Below are positions 36,064-45,435 of a DNA stretch of 64,000 nucleotides, in pieces. This DNA is from Owenweeksia sp963758205 (lineage in GTDB: Bacteria > Bacteroidota > Bacteroidia > Flavobacteriales > Schleiferiaceae). The stretch covers positions 1,784,661 through 1,848,660 of the forward strand of contig CAVWUM010000002.1 of assembly GCA_963758205.1 (NCBI GenBank). Direction: 5' to 3'. The position numbers and the translations under genes are program-made. The notes beneath the pieces were generated by a model, which worked only from the letters and a program-made list of their open reading frames with translations, did not search any database and was not told the DNA's origin. Positions within the stretch are counted from its first letter, which is position 1; every line of letters begins with the position of its first letter.

Positions 36064-37118
36064 TTAAGAAATTTTACTGCTTCGTAATAGTAATACTCAT
36101 CACCATTACTACTGGCTTAGCCCAGGACTCCACCATTTACATTGGCCTGGAGTCAGCTCCACCATTTATTCAGCTAAATAATAATTCCATACCCCGTGGG
36201 CTTAGTATTGACTTTTGGGATATGGTGGAAACCAAAACCCAATTAAATTTTGAGTATAAAACCTACAGCAACCTTTCGGAGTTACTGGAAGCCATAAAAA
36301 CCGGGGATGTAGATATGAGCATTAACCCTGTAACGGTAACGGATAGCCGCATGCGTAAAATGGATTTTTCGCAACCGTTTTTTATATCGGGCACGGCTAT
36401 AGCCCGTAAATACGAAAGTAACTGGTGGGGGGTATTAAAGAATATTTTCAGCTGGCAGTTTATCTCCGCAGTAGCGGTATTGCTTTTTGTGATACTTATT
36501 TTCGGGGCGCTTATATGGCATTTTGAAAGGAAGAAAAACAAGGAACAATTTGGCCATGGTTTTAAAGGCCTGGCTGATGGCTTTTGGTGGAGTGCGGTAA
36601 CCATGACCACTGTAGGCTATGGTGATAAAGCCCCCGTAACCCGCGGTGGCCGGGTAGTAGGGTTTATCTGGATGTTTGCGGCCATTATTATGATTTCCAG
36701 CTTAACGGCCGGTATTGCTTCGGCACTTACCGTTCAGTCCCTTGATTCTAAAATAACCTCACCTGAAGATTTGAGAAGATTTAAAGTGGCAACCATAGGC
36801 AGCAGTAGCAGTGCCGATTATCTCAATTTGTTTGATGTAAACTTTTCAGCCTTTGAAACCGTACCCGAAGCGCTACAAGCCCTGGAAAATGATGAGGTTG
36901 AGGTGTTGGTTTATGACAGACCTATACTTCAACATTATTTAGGTGAAGAGGAATATGATAACGTTATACTCACTAAGCGCAATCTGAAAACCGACTATTA
37001 CAGCTTTTCATTTCCCAAAGGCTCGCCCTTACGGGGATATCTTGATCCGTTTGTGGTAAAAACGCTTAAGTCCCCTGAGTGGAGTTATAAGCTCAGAAAC
37101 CTGGAGCATGAAGATTAA
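36060..37118 (+). CDS. GluR0-like ligand-gated potassium channel
   Basis: A 352-residue protein combining a split substrate-binding domain with a K+ channel pore, the layout of the bacterial glutamate receptor GluR0. Signal peptide 1-21; binding lobe S1 about 24-120 (IYIGLESAPPF, INPVTVTDSRMRKMDFSQPF); helix M1 about 133-153; pore helix and filter TVGYGD at 184-189; helix M2 about 198-220 with SSLTAGIAS, matching the SYTANLA region of animal receptors; lobe S2 to the end. The S1-M1-P-M2-S2 order is conserved. The ligand cannot be named, though an amino acid is likely. It is coupled to the upstream reductase gene by an ATGA overlap. Confidence 0.9.
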   Translation: MIKKFYCFVIVILITITTGLAQDSTIYIGLESAPPFIQLNNNSIPRGLSIDFWDMVETKTQLNFEYKTYSNLSELLEAIKTGDVDMSINPVTVTDSRMRKMDFSQPFFISGTAIARKYESNWWGVLKNIFSWQFISAVAVLLFVILIFGALIWHFERKKNKEQFGHGFKGLADGFWWSAVTMTTVGYGDKAPVTRGGRVVGFIWMFAAIIMISSLTAGIASALTVQSLDSKITSPEDLRRFKVATIGSSSSADYLNLFDVNFSAFETVPEALQALENDEVEVLVYDRPILQHYLGEEEYDNVILTKRNLKTDYYSFSFPKGSPLRGYLDPFVVKTLKSPEWSYKLRNLEHED

Positions 37119-37122
37119 GTAC

Positions 37123-37154
37123 TTGCATAGAGCGTTTACTATTCGATACTTTTG
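37123..37154 (+). promoter_or_regulatory. Bacteroidota-type promoter
   Basis: TTG at 37123-37125 and TACTTTTG at 37147-37154, with a 21-base spacer, match the Bacteroidota -33/-7 pattern (TTG, TAnnTTTG). It lies 20 bases upstream of the SMP-30-like gene start, so it would drive that gene separately from the channel gene. Confidence 0.55.
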
Positions 37155-37174
37155 AGCATCAAAAAAACCTTATT

Positions 37175-38065
37175 ATGAAGAAAATAAATTTACTATTTGC
37201 CGGTGCAATCGTGTTTGCCTCATGCAATCAGCCCGTTACTCCGGAAACCACGGAAACCGAAACAGAAGACTCCACACAAATGGAAGAGGTTGAAGAAGTG
37301 GAGCCTTCGCTAACCCTGATGTGGGAAACAGATACTGTATTAACCACCAATGAATCTGTGTTATACGACAAGGCCCGTAAGGAGCTTTATGTAAGTAACA
37401 TAAATGGCCAGCCTACGGAAAAGGATGGTAAAGGCTTCATCTCTAAAATGAACTTTAATGGTGAAATTACTGAGCTTAATTGGGTAGAAGGCCTTGACGC
37501 ACCTAAGGGTATGGGCGTTCTGGTTGATAAATTGTATGTGACCAATATTGATGAGCTGGTTCAGATAAACATGGCTGATGGTAAAATCACTAAGGGCTTT
37601 AATATTAAGGATGCCAAATTCTTGAATGATGTTACTATTGGTGATGGCAAGGTGTACTTTTCTGATATGGAAACAGGAAAGTTACATATGCTTGATGGAG
37701 AAAAAGTATCAGTACTATCTGAAGGCAATAACGGCTTAAATGGCCTGGCGTATTATGATGGTAAACTTTATGGACTGGATGGCAGCGGGCTTGTTAGGTT
37801 TTCACCTGATGGTACGCAAAAAGAGGTATTTAATACCAAGGTTACCGGTGGTGATGGGTTGGTAGTAATTGATGAAAATACATTTATAGCCAGCCGCTGG
37901 AAAGGCGAAGTATGGTTGATAAAAGATGGTGAGGCTACCAAACTACTGGATTCTGCCGGTGATGACATACAGACCGCGGATATAGGCTATAACCCAACTG
38001 AAAAGATGGTATATGTGCCACGCTTTTTCAGCAATAAGGTTAGTGCCTACAAATTGGAGTACTAG
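37175..38065 (+). CDS. SMP-30/gluconolactonase-like lipoprotein
   Basis: A 296-residue protein with a lipoprotein signal (MKKINLLFAGAIVFASC) and an acidic Thr/Glu-rich linker (residues 20-45). The rest is a beta-propeller-like series (LYVSNINGQP, LYVTNIDELVQ, VYFSDMETGKLHML, LYGLDGSGLVRFSPDG), as in SMP-30/gluconolactonase-type proteins. It is probably anchored in the envelope; catalytic metal residues cannot be assigned by eye. A strong hairpin terminator follows at 38087-38115. Confidence 0.82.
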   Translation: MKKINLLFAGAIVFASCNQPVTPETTETETEDSTQMEEVEEVEPSLTLMWETDTVLTTNESVLYDKARKELYVSNINGQPTEKDGKGFISKMNFNGEITELNWVEGLDAPKGMGVLVDKLYVTNIDELVQINMADGKITKGFNIKDAKFLNDVTIGDGKVYFSDMETGKLHMLDGEKVSVLSEGNNGLNGLAYYDGKLYGLDGSGLVRFSPDGTQKEVFNTKVTGGDGLVVIDENTFIASRWKGEVWLIKDGEATKLLDSAGDDIQTADIGYNPTEKMVYVPRFFSNKVSAYKLEY

Positions 38066-38086
38066 AAATACTAAATATTTATGTTG

Positions 38087-38115
38087 AACGCCCTCAGACT
38101 ACATCTGAGGGCGTT
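38087..38115. terminator. Bidirectional hairpin terminator
   Basis: AACGCCCTCAGA (38087-38098) pairs perfectly with TCTGAGGGCGTT (38104-38115) around a 5-base loop, followed by TATTATTTC. It lies between the convergent SMP-30-like gene and the AAA ATPase gene and can serve both strands. Confidence 0.85.
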
Positions 38116-38122
38116 TATTATT

Positions 38123-39124
38123 TCAGGCAACCAGGCTTTTAAGTACGGAGCCTCCATTTTTATTCTGCCCCTTGTTGGCGTATAGCCATTGCAGCCAGCG
38201 CTGTAGCATTATGTTTTCTATTTGCCATCCCTCTTCGGTACGCATTATCATACCTGTATCAGCCAGGTTTTTAAGGGCGCGCTCTACACTGCTGGCCGCG
38301 CCAAGCCTGTAGTTCATCAAAAAATCAAATGAATGTGGCTGTAGCACTTTGTCTTCATTGGCAATAGCTTTTAATAGTCTCCATTGCAAATCGGTAAACC
38401 TGTTTCTAAAGGTGTAAAAGGCCGGCTGGTAAATGGCCATTACTTTATTAATGTGGCTTTGGAGTTTTATGTCTGCCGGGTTTTTATTCTGGAGTAAATC
38501 CAGCATAAAGGCTGTATTTCCACGTGTAAACTTGAGCAGACTTTTAGCATTGGTTTCACTTTCGTGAGAGTTTATTTCTGTAAAATGGCTAAGCTGCAGC
38601 TGAGGTAATTCATAGGCAGTAGCGCTGCCCTCAAAGGAGGTATCGAAAGTATTGCCACTCATTAACAACTGGCTGTTTCTCGATCCGAAAAAACTACCGA
38701 ATAACTCGGCAGGATTGGTTTCACCTTCCCATTGGTCAAGGTCTTCAATCACAAATAAAAAGTCTTGCGAGATGTTTTGAACGGCCACCAAAAGGTTTTC
38801 AAACCAACCGCTTATTTGTGTTGCAGAATCGGTATTAGGCATGGAGTGCTCATCAAAAAACCGCTTAAGTTGATATTCAACATTGGAGTAGCGCGAAGCT
38901 ACGTGCTTAATACTTTGCTCAAGCCCTGATAAAAGTTGCTCGTTGGTAAGCATGCCTCTTACAGATAGGTAAAAGCAAATTCTACGGCCTTCAAGTTTTT
39001 TAAACAGAGCCTGGATGGTGTGGGTTTTACCCATGCCCGATGGTGCATATAAAAAAATGCTTTTGCGCTCCATCACCAGGTCATACAGCTGCGAAATTTC
39101 GAGGTCACGTTGAATTATTGCCAT
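38123..39124 (-). CDS. AAA ATPase, archaeal-type/winged-helix C terminus
   Basis: A 333-residue protein with the P-loop APSGMGKT (27-34), Walker B FLFVIEDLDQW, and a C-terminal part that looks like a winged helix (FTDLQWRLLKAIANED, then SVERALKNLADTGMIMR). It resembles STAND/archaeal-type ATPases that bind DNA or a partner protein. The N-terminal MAIIQRDLEISQLYDLV is the usual linker of that group. It has no close neighbour in an operon; the role is unknown. Confidence 0.8.
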   Translation of the reverse strand: MAIIQRDLEISQLYDLVMERKSIFLYAPSGMGKTHTIQALFKKLEGRRICFYLSVRGMLTNEQLLSGLEQSIKHVASRYSNVEYQLKRFFDEHSMPNTDSATQISGWFENLLVAVQNISQDFLFVIEDLDQWEGETNPAELFGSFFGSRNSQLLMSGNTFDTSFEGSATAYELPQLQLSHFTEINSHESETNAKSLLKFTRGNTAFMLDLLQNKNPADIKLQSHINKVMAIYQPAFYTFRNRFTDLQWRLLKAIANEDKVLQPHSFDFLMNYRLGAASSVERALKNLADTGMIMRTEEGWQIENIMLQRWLQWLYANKGQNKNGGSVLKSLVA

Positions 39125-39240
39125 TTTAATGAGGGATTTATGACGGCAATTTATCTACAATTCGCCTTTTGCGTAACGCTTTGTAAAATACCTGTTAACC
39201 GTGGTGTGTTAATTAATCCGGCTAGCAAAATGGCTCATTT

Positions 39241-39654
39241 TTAAACAGTGGCCACGCACTTCAGCTCAATGGCGATAGGAGTGGGGAGAGCATTAATGGC
39301 AATAGTAGTTCGGCATGGTTTGGGGTTCACATCCTTAAAATACTCGGCATAAATGCGGTTAAAGGTCTGGAAGTCGCGCTTCATATCCACCAAAAAAACC
39401 TGTACATCCACCAGTTTTTCCCAGCTGCTTCCGTGTTCTTCCAGTATAGCCTTTACGTTGGCAAACACCGAGCGTACCTGTGCCTCAAAATCAAAACTTT
39501 TAAAGTTGCCATTGTGGTCGAGTTCCAGCCCTGGCACGCCCGAATCATTGGCATCGCTGCCAGCAAGGCGCGGGCCTACACCACTTAAGAATAATATTTC
39601 GCCAACTCTGCGTGCTAAAGGGTAAGTGCCTACGGGTTTTGGTGCTTTGCTCAT
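39241..39654 (-). CDS. RidA-family protein
   Basis: A 137-residue YjgF/YER057c/UK114-family protein: GTYPLARRVGEILFLSGVGP, FEAQVRSVFANVKAILEEHG, VDVQVFLVDMKRDF and the C-terminal CRTTIAINALP. RidA proteins hydrolyse reactive enamine/imine intermediates. The arginine of CRTTI matches the catalytic arginine. The ending AIELKCVATV is standard. It lies 34 bp after the HD gene on the same strand. Confidence 0.9.
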   Translation of the reverse strand: MSKAPKPVGTYPLARRVGEILFLSGVGPRLAGSDANDSGVPGLELDHNGNFKSFDFEAQVRSVFANVKAILEEHGSSWEKLVDVQVFLVDMKRDFQTFNRIYAEYFKDVNPKPCRTTIAINALPTPIAIELKCVATV

Positions 39655-39688
39655 AGATGTTTGATTTTGGCCAAAGATAGAATCATTT

Positions 39689-40336
39689 TCAGCCTTTGCC
39701 CTCCCACTCGTTGTAAAACTGCTCGAGGTAAATCTCCATAAAACGGTGTCGTTCTTCGGCCATTTTCTTTCCGGTTTGGGTGTTCATACGGTCTTTAAGC
39801 AACAATAGCTTTTCATAAAAATGATTGATGGTAGGGGCGGTACTGGCTTTGTATTCTTCCTTGGTCATATTGAGGTTGGGCGCTATAGCGGGATCATAAA
39901 GTGCAAAACCCTTATAGCCACCATAGTTGAAGGTGCGCGCGATGCCTATAGCTCCGAGCGCATCCAGCCGGTCAGCATCCTGTACAATAGCCAACTCAGT
40001 AGAATGAAATGTTTGGGTTTGGTTACCACCTTTAAAGGAAATGTTCTTTACAATCTGAACCACGTGCTCAATGGTATCTTCATCTACCATTAGGGAATAG
40101 AGGAATGTACGTGTTTTGGCCGGGCCTGTTTCCTCATCACCATTATTGAACTTAGAGTCGGCAATATCGTGCAACAAAGCGCCAAGTTCTACTATGGTCA
40201 AATCCACCTCTTCATATTGGGCTATTGTCCTGGTCGTTTTCCAAACCCGCTCAATATGAAACCAATCATGACCGCCCTCAGCATTGGCCAGTTCAGTTTT
40301 TACATAGGTGATGGTTTTCGCAATAAGCTCATCCAT
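39689..40336 (-). CDS. HD-domain phosphohydrolase
   Basis: A 215-residue HD-superfamily protein of the YedJ type. Metal ligands are visible: the first His in GHDWFHIERVW, HD in LGALLHDIADSKF, and the later Asp in IVQDADRLDALGAIG. Substrates of this group are usually nucleotides, not defined here. It is likely co-transcribed with the RidA gene downstream. Confidence 0.9.
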   Translation of the reverse strand: MDELIAKTITYVKTELANAEGGHDWFHIERVWKTTRTIAQYEEVDLTIVELGALLHDIADSKFNNGDEETGPAKTRTFLYSLMVDEDTIEHVVQIVKNISFKGGNQTQTFHSTELAIVQDADRLDALGAIGIARTFNYGGYKGFALYDPAIAPNLNMTKEEYKASTAPTINHFYEKLLLLKDRMNTQTGKKMAEERHRFMEIYLEQFYNEWEGKG

Positions 40337-40380
40337 TTTGTAAATGTTTGCAGGTTGATAATTATGGCCTGAAAATAAAA

Positions 40381-40407
40381 AAAGCGACAGTTTTTTACTG
40401 TCGCTTT
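40381..40407 (-). terminator. Hairpin terminator after the interrupted gene
   Basis: AAAGCGACAGT (40381-40391) pairs with ACTGTCGCTTT (40397-40407); on the minus strand the hairpin is followed by a T-rich run. It lies 24 bases past the stop of the interrupted gene at 40432-42054, before the HD gene. Confidence 0.85.
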
Positions 40408-40431
40408 AAACTTCTTTAATGGGGCAGAATC

Positions 40432-42054
40432 TTACTCCTCAATAGAAATCTTCACCATCACGTCTTCCTTTTTCTTTTTGTAAGATTCAAAAATAAACTC
40501 GGTATCTGAAAGCCTTATGAGCCTTGAAATTGCAAATTGATAAAGCCTGGTTCCTTTAGCATCGGCCATGTTCAAAATACCTTCTTTTGTCACTTCACCT
40601 CTTTCATCATCTACAATAAAGGCGGTAAGTTGCTCCAGGCGGCCATCGCTATACCCGCGTGGTGCTTCATCAAAGGGTAGCTCCAGGTTTTCGGCCAAAT
40701 CCATGTACATAAAGTAGTGGTAGCCATTTACATAGGTGTGCTTAAAAGACATGGAGCCCCTTCCACTTCTGCCGGTTTGTGTTTTTGGCAGTTTACGCAT
40801 CCAGGCCAGGTCTCCATTGGGGTCTATTTTGGTTACCAATATATCATTGTAATGGTAGGTATAATAAGTTGTACTGCCGCCTTTGGAGTTGTAGGTGGTG
40901 TGCGAAAGCCTATAGTATTGTTCGCCAATTTAAATAATACTACCATCTGATAGAAACTGTATTTTGCGTAAACTGAGGCTGGCAAACTCTGCCTCTCCCT
41001 TCTCCTCGTTCTTATCGTTTCGTTTTTGAGTACGCTTACTTTCGTATTGATTGATAATCTCCACCGGAATAGCATAACTCTGCTCATCATACAGGTTTCC
41101 GCTTTTATCCACTTTGGCATAAAAAACACCATCCGCATTACTGCTTGAGGCGCTGTTATTATAAAAACCCGCCATTACCATTAAATCATCAACAGTTTCA
41201 AAAATCGAAACAGATGTGATGAACTTACCCTGAAGTTCAATTTCAGAAATCACCAACTCTTTGCTATCCGGTTCTTTTTTTATCAGCTCAAGGTGATAGT
41301 TGGATTCTACCTCCTCGGTTCCTTTTTTCTTTCTTCGGGTGGTGTTATCATCATAAACCTCAGCAAGTATAAAAGCGTTGCCCTCTATATCCACACTATA
41401 GTCAATGTTGTTCATCTTCTTTTCGGTGTAGGGCATACGCACCTCTTCACCCCATATTTCGCGCATATCGGCATCAAAAACAAAAAGGCCAATCTCATCA
41501 AAGTTTTTAGCGTCATTCTTGTTTTTTGGTGCTTTGCGGTATTGCACCATCAGCTTTGAGTTATCTGATGAATAATGAAAATCAAACTTATCAGTAACCT
41601 TATAGCTAAAGGTTGAGCCTACAAGAATTCCGGCAACTTTACCCCGGGTGGCTATAATTCTTTTTTGAGGGCCTTTCCAGCCTCCGGTTTTAAAATCAAC
41701 TTCGCGGTAAAACAGCTGCTCGGCATTACGCCCACGATCCCAAATGGAATAAAATATCAATAGCTTGTCTCCATGTTCGGTTACCGTTTCAATGTCTGAG
41801 CCTTTAGGTATTTCGAGCTCTTTTTTAAATACCGCCTTCATGGCATCGGCATCAAACTTTTGTATTATAAAATTCTTTTTAGTGATTTTTATGGAAAGCA
41901 CTTCGTTTCCGCGATTAAAATAAATCTTGGATGTGGCATCTACCACACGGTAGGGTTCGCTCACTTCAAAGGTGATGTCGCGTGGCTTTTCAAATTGGGC
42001 AAGTGTAATGCCCGACCATAGTACGGCCAGTGCCAAAAGCATTTTAGTTTTCAT
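40432..42054 (-). pseudogene. Secreted protein gene interrupted by an in-frame TAA
   Basis: The frame starts at ATG 42054 with a signal peptide (MKTKMLLALAVLWSGITLAQ) and runs 374 codons to a TAA at 40930-40932. Reading on in the same frame it continues without shift for 165 more codons to 40432. The join reads FLSDGSII-stop-IGEQYYRLSHTTY, which would be natural with Leu (TTA) in place of TAA. The upper part has repeated beta-strand segments (for example FDFHYSSDNSKLMVQY). So this looks like one gene of about 540 codons with a single nonsense change or base-call error. Function is unknown. The terminator at 40381 follows the full-length end. Confidence 0.75.
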
Positions 42055-42258
42055 AAGTTGTAAAATTGAGTTGTTATTAAAATAAGGTTGGCTGAACTTT
42101 AAAGAGGGGGTTGCAAATGCCCTTGTAAGAACAACAACAGGTATTTAGGGTTACAATGGCAATAATAGAACAGCAGGGTAAATTTTACAAGTATTTATGC
42201 ATTTTATCTTTCTATTAATGTTTTTGATTTTTGCCTTTTAACTAACCCCAAAGCCCTT

Positions 42259-42948
42259 TTGCACCAACCTTCCATTTTTCCTTTTGATATTCGTATTGAC
42301 GAACCTATAACCACACTTACTGACGTAATAGTGGCATTGGTATGTTTTTACGCTTTTTTCAGATTAAGAAACCAATCGGATGGCAGCCGCCTGCACCAAC
42401 TCGTGCTTTGGTATTTTGCCCTAATGGGTTTAGCCACCCTTATTGGCGGAATTATTGGCCATGCCTTTTTATACGCTCTTTCCTTCCATTGGAAATTACC
42501 GGGCTGGCTGCTTAGCATGTTGGCTATAAACCTTTTAGAGCGTGTAATGATCAGGTTTTCGAAGCCTGTTTTATCTACCAATAGGGCTAAGTTTTTCTCC
42601 TACTTCAACATTGTAGAACTTTTGGTATTTGCCGGGCTGGCCTTTGGGTACCTCAATTTCAGATTTGTAGAGATACACTCGGTTTATGGGCTATTGGTTG
42701 TGGTATTTGGTTTTTGTGTATTTAATTACAGAAAAAAACATGGCCGCAAAGTAATGAGGCCATTAATGATTGCAACTGGTTTTGCTTTTTTGGCAGCGGT
42801 GGTTTTTATATCAAAATGGGATTTGGATGAATGGTTCAGGCACATGGATTTTGCCCATGTTTTTATGACGGCCTCTGCGTGGTATTTTTACATCGGCTCT
42901 AAAAGGCTAATGCGTCACACTGCCTATAATCCTAATTATGAATCCTAG
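42259..42948 (+). CDS. Seven-helix membrane protein of unknown function
   Basis: A 229-residue protein with about seven predicted membrane helices (for example VIVALVCFYAFFRL, YFALMGLATLIGGIIGHAF and VELLVFAGLAFGYL). The start is uncertain: the first usable codon is TTG at 42259 and the frame is open upstream without an ATG. I do not recognise a catalytic motif. It precedes the small DUF6435-like gene by 30 bp. Confidence 0.7.
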   Translation: MHQPSIFPFDIRIDEPITTLTDVIVALVCFYAFFRLRNQSDGSRLHQLVLWYFALMGLATLIGGIIGHAFLYALSFHWKLPGWLLSMLAINLLERVMIRFSKPVLSTNRAKFFSYFNIVELLVFAGLAFGYLNFRFVEIHSVYGLLVVVFGFCVFNYRKKHGRKVMRPLMIATGFAFLAAVVFISKWDLDEWFRHMDFAHVFMTASAWYFYIGSKRLMRHTAYNPNYES

Positions 42949-42978
42949 GAGCGGCATAATGAATTAAAAACAATTAAG

Positions 42979-43143
42979 ATGTTTGGATTATTTAAAAAGA
43001 AGACAGAAAAGGAAAAGCTTCAAAAGGAGTACGAAAAACTACTGAAAGAGGCACACAGGCTATCCACTATAAACAGGGCCAAAAGCGATGAAATGACCGC
43101 ACGGGCCAATGCCATAGCCGACAAGATGGATAAACTGGACTAA
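42979..43143 (+). CDS. Small Lacal_2735/DUF6435-like protein, 54 residues
   Basis: Hand translation gives MFGLFKKKTEKEKLQKEYEK, then LLKEAHRLSTINRAKSDEM and an ending with ADKMDKLD. This matches the short lysine-rich family I recall as Lacal_2735 (DUF6435) in Flavobacteriia, of unknown function. It is a helical, highly charged protein that could be a ribosome- or nucleic-acid-associated factor, but nothing in the sequence proves it. ATG at 42979, stop 43141-43143. Confidence 0.85.
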   Translation: MFGLFKKKTEKEKLQKEYEKLLKEAHRLSTINRAKSDEMTARANAIADKMDKLD

Positions 43144-43155
43144 ATAAATAGCCCT

Positions 43156-44970
43156 TTATATTCCACCAGGAATGTAAGCCAGTTTATCTCCCTTGCTGAA
43201 GGCAGGTAAATCACGAGTAATCAATATTGGATCTTCCTCTTCACGAAGCAGGAATAGTGGTATAATGGTACCCTTATTGGCCTTTTGAATTTCATCGTAA
43301 TCCTGCATGTCTTCGCATTTCTCCACCTGTATTTCTTTATGCTGGCGTATGGCTTGCGCCAGATTAAGGTAGTCTGCCTTGGTGTTGAACATTACGTTAG
43401 AAGGGAAGGTAACGTCCTTTAGCTCCTGCTCCTTTTTACTGCTAAGCCGATATACATGGTCTTCTGAAAACTCCTCCTCAAAATATTTCATGGAAAGGTT
43501 GTTTACCTCGCTACTACTGGTCATGGCCATCAGTTTACCAATTGGCGTAAAGTCAATATCATCAAAAACGGTATCGCCTAAAATATTGCCCTCAAATACA
43601 TTTAGCCCCATTCGTTGTGCCTCACGCACATTGGCTTTGGAGGTATCGGCCAGCAAAACATAAATTCCCCTTCTCTTTAAAAATTTGGCTATAAACCGGG
43701 CGTTTTCATTTGCCCCGGCAATGAGGTAGCCGGTGGGCTCCTCACGTTCCACCTTAAGCCACCTGGCCATGGGTTTGGCTGTGGAGCCCTGTAGTACTAC
43801 AGTGCCAACAATTATAAGGAAGGTTAAAGGAAGTATCAGTTCAGCCTGTTGGGCATCCACAGTGCCTGCTTCGGCTGAGGTAAGTTGCAGGGCAAAGAGG
43901 GAGGCAACCGCTGCGGCCACAATTCCCTTTGGCCCCACCCACGACATGAAAATGATTTCCCTCCAGTTAAACCGGGAGCGCAGTGTACTTAACCAAACTA
44001 TTACGGGCCTTATAACAAAAACCACTACGGCAAATAATATGGCAGCACTCCAGCCCAGTTTCTCAATCTGTTCCACATTAATTCTGCTGGAAAGCAAAAT
44101 GAAAAGTACAGATATAAGTATGATGCTTACATCCTCTTTAAAAGAGAGTATTTTTTTGAATTCGTTTACGCGTACATTGGCCAGTATTATACCCATGCAG
44201 GTGGTGGACATAAGTCCGGCTTCGTGGGAAATAAGCTCAGCAAAAGTGAAGGCAAAAATTACCAGCCCAAGCGCTACCACGTTGCGCAGGTAGGCCGGTA
44301 TCCTGTTTTTTTGCAATAGCCAGCGCAAAAAGAAGGCTGTTAAAAATCCTACTAAAACCCCCGAAGCTACCGTGATGAAAAACTGCTTGAACACCTCAAA
44401 GGTGTCCGTATTTTCAAAGTGGCTTATTTGTATGAATTCATAAACCAATACAGCAATTAAAGCCCCCAGAGGGTCTATCAATATGCCTTCCCACTTTAAT
44501 ACATTGTTGATGCCTTCATTGGGGCGTGCATTTCGCAAAATGGGCGTAACTACAGTGGGCCCGGATACAATTATAAGTGCACCAAAAAGAAAGGCCAGCC
44601 TGTAGTTTAGGCCGATAAGGTAATGGGCCGCTACCCCGCCTGCAATAAGCGTTACAATAGGCCCGAATATGAGCAGGTTGCGCACCACACCGGCCTGGTG
44701 CCGTATTTCCTTAATTTTTAAAGTGAGGCCTCCTTCAAATAATATTACACCCACCGAAATGGATACAAAAGCGAAGAGAAGGTCGCCCGAAAAGATTTCG
44801 TCACCATCCAGCAATTTATCGCCATATGCAGTAAAAAATGTAGAAGCCGGCCCCAGGGCAAGGCCAATAATTATTAGAGGCAATATAGCAGGTACCTTTA
44901 TCCGCCATGCCAGCCATTGAGCCAACACGCTGAGCACCAGTATCCCAGCCAGTTCCATCATTCCGTCCAT
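43156..44970 (-). CDS. Na+/H+ antiporter of the CPA1/NhaP type with regulatory domain
   Basis: A 604-residue protein. About 12 membrane helices (to about residue 395) carry the CPA features IIIGLALGPA, GPTVVTPILRN, the acidic ILIDPLGALIAVLVYEF and GPKGIVAAAVASL. The C-terminal 200 residues resemble a TrkA-N nucleotide-binding domain (YLIAGANENARFIAKFLKRR), which often gates transport. It exchanges Na+ or K+ for protons; the ion is not decided here. It stands alone. Confidence 0.88.
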   Translation of the reverse strand: MDGMMELAGILVLSVLAQWLAWRIKVPAILPLIIIGLALGPASTFFTAYGDKLLDGDEIFSGDLLFAFVSISVGVILFEGGLTLKIKEIRHQAGVVRNLLIFGPIVTLIAGGVAAHYLIGLNYRLAFLFGALIIVSGPTVVTPILRNARPNEGINNVLKWEGILIDPLGALIAVLVYEFIQISHFENTDTFEVFKQFFITVASGVLVGFLTAFFLRWLLQKNRIPAYLRNVVALGLVIFAFTFAELISHEAGLMSTTCMGIILANVRVNEFKKILSFKEDVSIILISVLFILLSSRINVEQIEKLGWSAAILFAVVVFVIRPVIVWLSTLRSRFNWREIIFMSWVGPKGIVAAAVASLFALQLTSAEAGTVDAQQAELILPLTFLIIVGTVVLQGSTAKPMARWLKVEREEPTGYLIAGANENARFIAKFLKRRGIYVLLADTSKANVREAQRMGLNVFEGNILGDTVFDDIDFTPIGKLMAMTSSSEVNNLSMKYFEEEFSEDHVYRLSSKKEQELKDVTFPSNVMFNTKADYLNLAQAIRQHKEIQVEKCEDMQDYDEIQKANKGTIIPLFLLREEEDPILITRDLPAFSKGDKLAYIPGGI

Positions 44971-45018
44971 AGTACGCTTTCAGTTCGGTATAAATATCGG
45001 TAAATTGTAAGAAGCGTA

Positions 45019-45435
45019 TTAGTGGAGATATTTGTTCACGAATTTTTTGGCGTAAGCCTTTATTTCTTCGCGGGTTTCCCTGAATTTGTTTTTTATTTCA
45101 TCAGGAGTACCTGTTGCTTTTGAGGGATCAGTAAAGCTGTGGTGGAGTTTAACTGCGTTAGTTGGAAACCATGGGCAGTTTTCATTGGCATGATCACATA
45201 CAGTAATTACAAAGTCAAAATCTATCCCCCTGTATTCATCAATATGATTGGAGGTGTGGTGCGATATATCAACACCGTCTTCTGCCAGAGTAGATACAGC
45301 TGTAGGGTTAACTCCGTGAGTTTCTATGCCTGCTGAGTACACAGTGGCCATATCACTGCCAAAGTGATTAATATAACCGTGCATAATTTGGCTGCGGCAG
45401 GAGTTGCCTGTGCAGAGTACTAAAATATTCTTCAT
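45019..45435 (-). CDS. arsC: Arsenate reductase, low-molecular-weight phosphatase type
   Basis: A 138-residue ArsC that reduces arsenate to arsenite. The P-loop is LCTGNSCRSQIMHGY (Cys-x5-Arg), and later cysteines appear at CDHANENCPWF, matching the three-cysteine relay of thioredoxin-linked ArsC. The start is ATG 45435, which overlaps the stop of the arsenite pump gene (ATGA). It is the last gene of the arsenic operon. Confidence 0.93.
   Translation of the reverse strand: MKNILVLCTGNSCRSQIMHGYINHFGSDMATVYSAGIETHGVNPTAVSTLAEDGVDISHHTSNHIDEYRGIDFDFVITVCDHANENCPWFPTNAVKLHHSFTDPSKATGTPDEIKNKFRETREEIKAYAKKFVNKYLH

Noticed and set aside
43733..44293. A 186-codon plus-strand frame inside the antiporter gene
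   Set aside because: Antisense shadow with Thr/Ser-rich composition; the antiporter frame on the other strand is unambiguous.
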